Positions 58,401 to 64,000 of a stretch of 64,000 nucleotides of DNA are shown in pieces. Under the pieces are notes generated by a model. It was not told where the DNA came from. It made no database searches and saw only the letters and a program-made list of their open reading frames with translations. This stretch comes from Aphanomyces cochlioides (Eukaryota > Oomycota > Saprolegniomycetes > Saprolegniales > Verrucalvaceae). The translations under genes and the position numbers were made by a program. The stretch spans positions 1 to 64,000 of the forward strand of contig JAHQRK010000040.1 of assembly GCA_019828595.1 (NCBI GenBank). Reading direction: 5' to 3'. Position 1 is the stretch's first letter, and the number at the start of each line of letters is the position of its first letter.

Positions 58401-61400
58401 ATGCTACCTGCTGGGTTGTTATTGAAAGCCTACGATGTCTTGTTCAATAATTTGTACGCCTTGGAACAGTATGTTCTGACCTGGTTGCAGTATCAAGCTT
58501 TGTGGGACATGGAAGCTCAGCGAGTAATCAGTAAGATTGGCGACGACATTATTCAATGGCAGCAATTGCTTGTGGAAATTAAAGATGAACGTTCCAAATT
58601 TGATACTATTTCCAGCACCAAACGCTTCGGCCCTATTGTTGTGAATTTCCAACAAGTACAAGCACAAGTGAACGTAAAATATGATGCTTGGCATAGCGTG
58701 TTCTTATCACATTTTGGCGAAATGCTCAGCTCTCAAATCACTGCATTTTATGAAAATGTATCAACTAAACGCACTCAATTAGAGCACCACACCCTGGAAG
58801 CTGCAACTTCTCAAGTAGTTGCAACAGTTACTATGGTTCAAGACCTCCGTGCGATGAAATTCCAGTGGCAAAATGAAATGGACTCATTTATGAATGGAGA
58901 AAAAGTTTTGAAAAGACAGCGATTTAAATTCCCTCCTACGTGGCCAGAACTGGCAAACGTTGAAGGCGAATGGGAAGCATTCCTTCAATTACTACAACGC
59001 AAAACAGATGCCATGGAGAGTCAATTGCCACAATTGCAAGCAAAGATTATCGACGAACACAATATTTTAGTGAAGAAAATTCAATCTACTATTGCTGAGT
59101 GGGATGCCTCAAAACCACTGCAAGGTGGAATATCACCGAAGGCTGCTTTAGAAAGCATTATCATTTTTGACACGAAATTAAATTTGCTGGCTCAAGATAC
59201 AAAAAAAATGGAAGCGGCAAGAAAAGCACTGAACTTGATTTCTCGTAATGAGGATAGCGATTTTGATACACTCGAACGAACTATTGAAGAATTGAATGGC
59301 CTACGAGAAGTGTGGGAGGGCTTATCTTCTGTATGGAACCAAATCGATGATCTGAAGGACACCCTTTGGAGTGCTATCCAACCTCGCAAACTAAGAAAAC
59401 AACTGGACGAGCTGTTGGACAATTTAAAAACATTCCCAGCTAGAATGCAACAATACGAAGCATTCGACTACTTTGTCCAAACACTTCAATCATACAAAGC
59501 AATCAATTCTCTTTTGTCGGATCTGAAGTCAGACGCCATCCGTGAAAGGCATTGGAAACAAATTCTGAAGCTGCTGAACATTACTTCGTCATTTACTGAA
59601 CTCAGCTTAAGAAATTTATGGGAGGCCAAATTGACGATGCATGACAGCTCACTGAAAGATATTATACGCACAGCCCAAGGCGAAATGGCATTAGACGAAT
59701 TTCTTCGACAGGTTTCTGAGCACTGGACCCAGTTCTCGTTAGATTTGGTGAATTATCAAAATCGATGTCGAATTATCAAGGGATGGGATGACATGTTTTC
59801 GAAGCTGGAAGAACATTTAAATAGCTTGCAAAGTATGAAGCAGAGCCCATATTATCGTGTTTTTGCTGACCAAGCCGAAAGTTGGGAGGAGCGACTGACC
59901 AGGGTTCAATCTATCTTTGACTTTTGGATTGATGTACAGCGCCGATGGGTGTACTTGGAAGGCATTTTCTTTGGATCTGCTGACATCAAACAACAATTGC
60001 CAAAAGAATACGCACGTTTCCAAAGTGTTGATAACGAGTTTGTCTCTACGATGAAACGTGTGAGCCATAAGCCCTTGATTCTTGAAGTTGTCAACATTCC
60101 AAACCTCTATCAATCATTGGAACGTCAACAGGACATGATGGGCAGTATTCAGCGAGCCTTGGGTGAATACTTGGAGCGTCAACGAGCTGCTTTCCCACGA
60201 TTCTATTTCGTGGGTGATGAAGATTTGCTCGAAATGATTGGTAATAGCAAGGAACCAAGGCAAATTCAGCGCCATTTGAACAAAATGTTTGCAGGGGTTG
60301 CTGCATTTGAAATTGCAGATAATGGTGCCATCACGGGACTGGTGTCAAAAGAGGGCGAAATCGTTCGGTTAAAACAAGCTGTTAACCCACAAGAAGATGC
60401 ACGTATCAATGTGTGGTTAGCCCACGTTGAAACTCAAATGCGAATGACCTTAGCGTCAATGTTAGAAGTTGCGGTGGTAAAGAGTGAGAGTACAAACTAT
60501 TTGGATTGGATCAGTATGTATCCTGCGCAGATTATTCTCCTTGCTACCCAAATTCAATGGACATCAAAAATGGAAAAAGTGTTGAAATCCAGATCGAACG
60601 ACTTCTCTGATGTCTCGGCTCATGTTGAAGGCGTCTTACAAGTGTTGAGTGAAAAAGTGCTGTATGATTTACCTCAAGAAACTCGTAAAAAGTACGAGCA
60701 GCTGATCACTGAGTTGGTGCATCAGCGGGATGTGAGCCGCCGCTTGAATAAGCTGATACTCACTGGACCTGATGATTTTCAATGGTTGTATCACATGAGG
60801 CATTATATGTTCCCCGAAGAAGACGATCCGTTGAAGAAACTACGAATCTGTGTTGCAAACGCTAGCTTTTCATATGGTTTTGAATATTTAGGTGTTGGGG
60901 AACGCCTCGTGCATACTCCTCTCACTGAGCGCTGCTACTTGACTCTAACTCAAGCACTCGATTTTGGTATGGGAGGTAATCCGTTTGGGCCAGCCGGCAC
61001 TGGTAAAACTGAGAGTGTTAAAGCACTTGGTATGCAACTGGGTCGTTTTGTGTTGGTCTTTAATTGTGACGAAAACTTCGATTTTCAAGCTATGGGTCGC
61101 ATATTTGTTGGTTTATGTCAAGTCGGCGCTTGGGGGTGCTTCGATGAATTCAATCGTTTAGAAGAACGCGTGTTGTCGGCAGTGTCTCAGCAAATTCTGA
61201 CGATTCAAGCAGGCTTATCGTCGAAAAAGCAAACAAATCAAGCAAATTTCATTGAATTACTGGGGAAATCAGTTCAACTGCATTCAGATGTTGGTATTTT
61301 TGTGACGATGAACCCTGGATATGCCGGACGTTCAAACTTACCTGACAACTTGAAGCAACTCTTCCGAAGTATTGCCATGGTCGCTCCAGACCGAGAGCTA

Positions 61401-64000
61401 ATTGCTCAAGTGATGCTATTCTCACAAGGTATTACGACTGCAGAATTTATGTCCACAAAAGTTGTGTTGTTGTTCAATTTATGTGAAGATCAACTTTCAA
61501 AACAACCTCATTACGATTTTGGATTGCGCGCATTGAAAAGCGTTCTTGTGAGTGCCGGACATGTAAAACGAAATTTGAGTTCAACATCTTCTGCATCCGT
61601 TGCAGAAATAGAAGCCGAGGCTTTAATTCGATCAATTTGCGATACTATTGTTCCCAAATTGGTGGCATCTGACGTGTCTATTTTCGAGACCCTTTTGAAG
61701 GGTGTTTTCCCCGGAACTGATTTACATCCGGTTAATGAACCAAAATTGAGAGAAAAAATTATTGAGTTGGCTTCAGCGCGACATCTCATTCCACATTATA
61801 AATGGGTTGAGAAAGCTCTTCAATTGTTCCAAGTAATGCAACTTCGCCATGGTGTCATGTTGGTTGGACCAAGTGGTATGGGAAAGACAACTGCCTGGAA
61901 AGTACTACTGGATGCTTTGGAGCAAGTCGACGGGAAAAAGGGAGAAGCCTACGTCATCGATCCAAAGTCAATCTCAAAAGAACAGTTGTATGGTACCCTT
62001 GACAACACTACTCTAGAATGGAATGATGGTATATTTACTCACTTACTGCGCCAAGTACTAAACAATGTGCGCGGAGAGAGTGAAAAACGTCATTGGATCA
62101 TTTTCGATGGTGATGTCGATCCAGAATGGGCAGAAAATCTCAACTCCGTTCTTGATGATAACAGATTGCTCACTTTGCCATCTGGAGAGCGTTTGGAGAT
62201 TCCCTCCAATGTATGGATTATGATGGAAACTGAAACATTGAAGTATGCAACATTGGCCACCGTTAGTCGCTGTGGTATGGTCTGGTTTGCACAGGATACC
62301 TTGGATACGGCTCATCTAATGCAACATTTCTTGCTAAAGACCGCTCATGACAGTTCCCTCCGTTCATTCTTTTCGATGCAAGACGACGAATGGGCTCAAT
62401 TTCAAATCGCGCAAAAGAAATATATTGATTTATTAGAGCAACTATTTTCATCATCCTTGCTTGTGACAAGCTGCTTAGACTTTGCCCTAAGTCAAAGCCA
62501 TATTATGGAAGTTGACCGTTTACGCCTATTAATGTCGATGTTCTCGTTGCTTTCAAAAGGTCTGGTGCATATTGCCGAATACAATGAATCACATAGCGAT
62601 TTCCCAATGACTGAGCAACATCTCGAAGCATTTACTCCGAAATGGCTCATCTTCAGTATGCTTTGGGGATTTGGCGGTTCATTGGACAACCCACGTCGAG
62701 TTAAGTTAGCGGAATACCTGACCAGCCTCAACACTATCATATCCCTTCCAACCCTCAGTCAAGATTCGTCAAGCTTATTGGATTTTGAGGTTCAAATCAA
62801 AGATGGTGAATGGAAACCATGGGCATATTCTGTCCCCCCGTTAGAACTCGAAAGTCATCGAGTCTTATCGACTGATGTGGTTGTGACAACAGTAGATACA
62901 ATTCGACACGTCGAAGTACTTCGTGGATGGCTTCACCAGCATAAACCTTTAATTTTGTGTGGTCCCCCTGGTAGTGGTAAAACTATGACGCTTACATCGA
63001 CGTTGAATTCGCTTCCTGAATTCGAGCTTGCTAGTTTGAACTTCTCCTCAGGAACAACCCCAGGATTGATTCTGAAGACTTTTGCTCAATACTGTGTATA
63101 CAAGAAAACACCGCATGGAACTTTATTAACTCCAAACGCACCAGGAAAGTGGTTGGTCGTATTTTGTGATGAAATCAACTTGCCACAAGCCGATAAGTAT
63201 GGAACTCAGCGAGTCGTAACATTTCTTCGACAATTGGTTGAACAAGGAGGTTTTTGGAAGGACAAACTTTGGGTTCAACTAGAACGTATCCAATTTGTTG
63301 GGGCATGTAATCCGCCCACGGATCCCGGTCGAGTACCTTTGTCGTCTCGTTTTTTGCGACATGCTCCAGTACTGTTTGTTGATTTCCCAGCATTCAGTTC
63401 GCTCAAGCAGATTTACGGATCATTTAACCGTGCGTTGCTGAAACTGACTCCATCTTTGAAGTCGTACCATCAACCTCTGACAGACTCAATGGTGGAAGTG
63501 TATCATAAAAATCAAACCAGGTTCACCGCGGAAATGCAACCACATTACATCTACAGTCCTCGCGAATTGTCCCGCTGGATGCGCGCGATGTATGAAGCAA
63601 TCGAACCTCTGGAGTTTGAAATCGACATTGAAAATTTGATAAAACTTCTCTTCCACGAAAGCTTGCGTTTGTTCATGGATCGATTGGTGACTCCTGAAGA
63701 AAGAGAATGGTGTTTGAAAAATTCCAAACAAATTATTCGTAATCATTTCCCTATGGCAGCAAGTGCCTTGGAAACAACTCAGCCGATTTTGTTCAGTACC
63801 TGGTTGAGTAAAAATTATGTTCAAGCTACCACGGAAGAGTTGAGGAAACACATTGAAGCTCGATTGAAGGTGTTTTATGAAGAAGAATTAAATGTGCCAC
63901 TCGTGGTATTCGATTCGGTCATTGATCATGTTTTGCGGATTGACCGTGTGCTGAGACAGCCTTTGGGTCATTTACTGCTTGTGGGAGAAAGTGGCACTGG
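55425..64000 (+). CDS. DYNC1H1: Cytoplasmic dynein 1 heavy chain (intact, runs off the window)
   Basis: This is the motor subunit of cytoplasmic dynein 1, the minus-end-directed microtubule motor. From ATG 55425 (in-frame TAG upstream at 55392) the frame is open for 2858 codons to the window end. Visible elements: N-terminal tail and linker (about 1-1830); AAA1 P-loop GPAGTGKT (residues 1855-1862), Walker B CFDEFNR (1905-1911) and MNPGYAGRSNLPDNLK; AAA2 P-loop GPSGMGKT (2148-2155); AAA3 P-loop GPPGSGKT (2513-2520) with VVFCDEINLP and VGACNPPTDPGR; and the start of the AAA4 P-loop GESGTG (from 2854). P-loop spacing is close to human DYNC1H1 and the AAA3 block is typical of dynein 1, not of axonemal or IFT dyneins. 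No intron is seen. The remaining motor (AAA4-6, stalk) lies beyond the window. Confidence 0.96.
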   Translation, partial: MDEANGGNVAAEKEMEVSSLAQLVLDISCSFLQIGKSTRLSSDDGTFYSVEAEALGLDVDILRQFIQEPQLRVLRVLRRDSGNGVKLSLESGEKEKPKAKRQKVPTFCLIKTLKTREKLSQGAPLNSQLQLVTLGTEDIGTLVTFVQHSFTPLLQAQEGQEEDGGPMHNKRMPLIRKRLKELEVAMVQFQNNIEIPEVDLKIHPDIQQAADAWRSTKQTGSIDVDALGFAERLNDTAFLNDIQAGVNGWIKEIQKVTSLVNEPIGGSATQEINFWSDLHRALLVTQSKLTSPEVEITLAILKQAKRYLVTVTFAADHGLGNALKTVTSVMNLMKDFSMNAILSATDIPQITQGLNSVFTQLKKVRLADEYKLSRVLSLVELISSDLAMQVTTVLRTYNLIQISYEQFDEIAKQCHELFLTWHRQHHAFHELVKDLSKRRGNSSTDKVSSLAEMQLDHLAIEERMKELHEFREQHERLRLVIQRVLSKTEGSSSEDMLSDINAAFMQFSVLDVFDVSVDGTETWKQARKTYELCIDRVEGSIITSLTTRLNNTSTADEMFRVFSKYNPLFFRPRIRTAVQQFQMRLIENVKEDVTELQAKFRAHYNYSEASRMSKLRDIPPIAGAVMWSKQIERKLHMLLSRVESVLGKGWEQHVEGKALKQVSDAFLSKLDAQLIFDHWVNELVSVPTFDVRNIILNILSKASPDNEDGLERELSVAFNHQIVTLFKEVRNLEWLGYRVPFTLKMIAEDAKEKYPHAMSLDASLKTYTSVCKRIRPSFETLSASFVREVRTAIAKTFTKDNEIRWHSDHLGEYALDLANKVETLSDKVEDLWKKQNDIEQQVENMRQATRDESQFQSALEEIQKVVDELNLAGYSNLHVFVKQLNHTIAEVLTARLERSLNKWVHAFSSEDDVLGVRTHQVLLKSQVLVLEPSVEQARSQWLAELERMVAAVCNLEKINSATYDAFKPVSNVPSPVRRRQRRKENCFQEVLQMLPAGLLLKAYDVLFNNLYALEQYVLTWLQYQALWDMEAQRVISKIGDDIIQWQQLLVEIKDERSKFDTISSTKRFGPIVVNFQQVQAQVNVKYDAWHSVFLSHFGEMLSSQITAFYENVSTKRTQLEHHTLEAATSQVVATVTMVQDLRAMKFQWQNEMDSFMNGEKVLKRQRFKFPPTWPELANVEGEWEAFLQLLQRKTDAMESQLPQLQAKIIDEHNILVKKIQSTIAEWDASKPLQGGISPKAALESIIIFDTKLNLLAQDTKKMEAARKALNLISRNEDSDFDTLERTIEELNGLREVWEGLSSVWNQIDDLKDTLWSAIQPRKLRKQLDELLDNLKTFPARMQQYEAFDYFVQTLQSYKAINSLLSDLKSDAIRERHWKQILKLLNITSSFTELSLRNLWEAKLTMHDSSLKDIIRTAQGEMALDEFLRQVSEHWTQFSLDLVNYQNRCRIIKGWDDMFSKLEEHLNSLQSMKQSPYYRVFADQAESWEERLTRVQSIFDFWIDVQRRWVYLEGIFFGSADIKQQLPKEYARFQSVDNEFVSTMKRVSHKPLILEVVNIPNLYQSLERQQDMMGSIQRALGEYLERQRAAFPRFYFVGDEDLLEMIGNSKEPRQIQRHLNKMFAGVAAFEIADNGAITGLVSKEGEIVRLKQAVNPQEDARINVWLAHVETQMRMTLASMLEVAVVKSESTNYLDWISMYPAQIILLATQIQWTSKMEKVLKSRSNDFSDVSAHVEGVLQVLSEKVLYDLPQETRKKYEQLITELVHQRDVSRRLNKLILTGPDDFQWLYHMRHYMFPEEDDPLKKLRICVANASFSYGFEYLGVGERLVHTPLTERCYLTLTQALDFGMGGNPFGPAGTGKTESVKALGMQLGRFVLVFNCDENFDFQAMGRIFVGLCQVGAWGCFDEFNRLEERVLSAVSQQILTIQAGLSSKKQTNQANFIELLGKSVQLHSDVGIFVTMNPGYAGRSNLPDNLKQLFRSIAMVAPDRELIAQVMLFSQGITTAEFMSTKVVLLFNLCEDQLSKQPHYDFGLRALKSVLVSAGHVKRNLSSTSSASVAEIEAEALIRSICDTIVPKLVASDVSIFETLLKGVFPGTDLHPVNEPKLREKIIELASARHLIPHYKWVEKALQLFQVMQLRHGVMLVGPSGMGKTTAWKVLLDALEQVDGKKGEAYVIDPKSISKEQLYGTLDNTTLEWNDGIFTHLLRQVLNNVRGESEKRHWIIFDGDVDPEWAENLNSVLDDNRLLTLPSGERLEIPSNVWIMMETETLKYATLATVSRCGMVWFAQDTLDTAHLMQHFLLKTAHDSSLRSFFSMQDDEWAQFQIAQKKYIDLLEQLFSSSLLVTSCLDFALSQSHIMEVDRLRLLMSMFSLLSKGLVHIAEYNESHSDFPMTEQHLEAFTPKWLIFSMLWGFGGSLDNPRRVKLAEYLTSLNTIISLPTLSQDSSSLLDFEVQIKDGEWKPWAYSVPPLELESHRVLSTDVVVTTVDTIRHVEVLRGWLHQHKPLILCGPPGSGKTMTLTSTLNSLPEFELASLNFSSGTTPGLILKTFAQYCVYKKTPHGTLLTPNAPGKWLVVFCDEINLPQADKYGTQRVVTFLRQLVEQGGFWKDKLWVQLERIQFVGACNPPTDPGRVPLSSRFLRHAPVLFVDFPAFSSLKQIYGSFNRALLKLTPSLKSYHQPLTDSMVEVYHKNQTRFTAEMQPHYIYSPRELSRWMRAMYEAIEPLEFEIDIENLIKLLFHESLRLFMDRLVTPEEREWCLKNSKQIIRNHFPMAASALETTQPILFSTWLSKNYVQATTEELRKHIEARLKVFYEEELNVPLVVFDSVIDHVLRIDRVLRQPLGHLLLVGESGT

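Noticed and set aside
55525..60306. Numerous 60-100 codon open frames on both strands over the dynein and CCDC146 regions
   Set aside because: They are shadows of the long dynein and CCDC146 frames: same coordinates in every copy, no recognisable family, and many lack an ATG.

Overview
The window is nuclear DNA of a eukaryotic microbe that builds flagella. The genes recognised are a cytoplasmic dynein 1 heavy chain, CCDC146/MBO2 (a centriole and flagellum coiled-coil protein), THOC2 (mRNA export), KIN17 (with a 51-nt GT-AG intron) and sacsin-like HSP90-type ATPase genes. Moderate GC, near-absence of introns and abundant sacsin-like sequence suggest an oomycete or other stramenopile; that placement is inference. 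There is no bacterial gene organisation.

Only the right end looks like a working locus. CCDC146 (52425-55199, minus strand, 924 aa) and the dynein heavy chain (55425 to the window end, plus strand, 2858 codons without a stop, through AAA1-AAA3 and into the AAA4 P-loop) diverge from a 225-bp shared promoter region. Everything to the left is a tandem array of a roughly 18.07-kb mosaic unit made of broken pieces of host genes. The order within a unit is: inverted dynein 5' pseudogene (-); copied promoter with a 373-bp MITE-like insertion; 32-bp stub of CCDC146; about 1.3 kb of unidentified sequence; KIN17 pseudogene (-); CCDC146 pseudogene (-); THOC2 pseudogene (+); palindrome P2; sacsin-like pseudogene (-); palindrome P1; next dynein copy. 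Unit 1 spans 2674-25571, with an internal 2.41-kb sacsin tandem triplication. Unit 2 spans 25572-43640. Unit 3 starts at 43641 and runs into the native CCDC146-dynein pair. The first 2.67 kb are the end of a further unit.

The most striking point is how the pieces are joined. P1 and P2 are palindromes built from fragments of a gene family with an MSV199-like N-terminal domain and a T5orf172-like (GIY-YIG superfamily) nuclease domain, a combination best known from large DNA viruses. At two other joins, where KIN17 and sacsin sequence are cut off, there are perfect short fold-back hairpins. Dynein, THOC2 and sacsin fragments all end at P1 or P2. This suggests that fold-back inversion, or a nuclease-bearing element, assembled and amplified the mosaic. 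Shared lesions (a 100-bp and a 2-bp indel in every dynein copy, a 305-bp deletion in the CCDC146 copies of units 1 and 2) show that each pseudogene formed once and was then amplified.

No rRNA, tRNA, CRISPR array or telomeric repeat was seen. An assembly artefact should be excluded with long reads, but the graded differences between units argue for real DNA.
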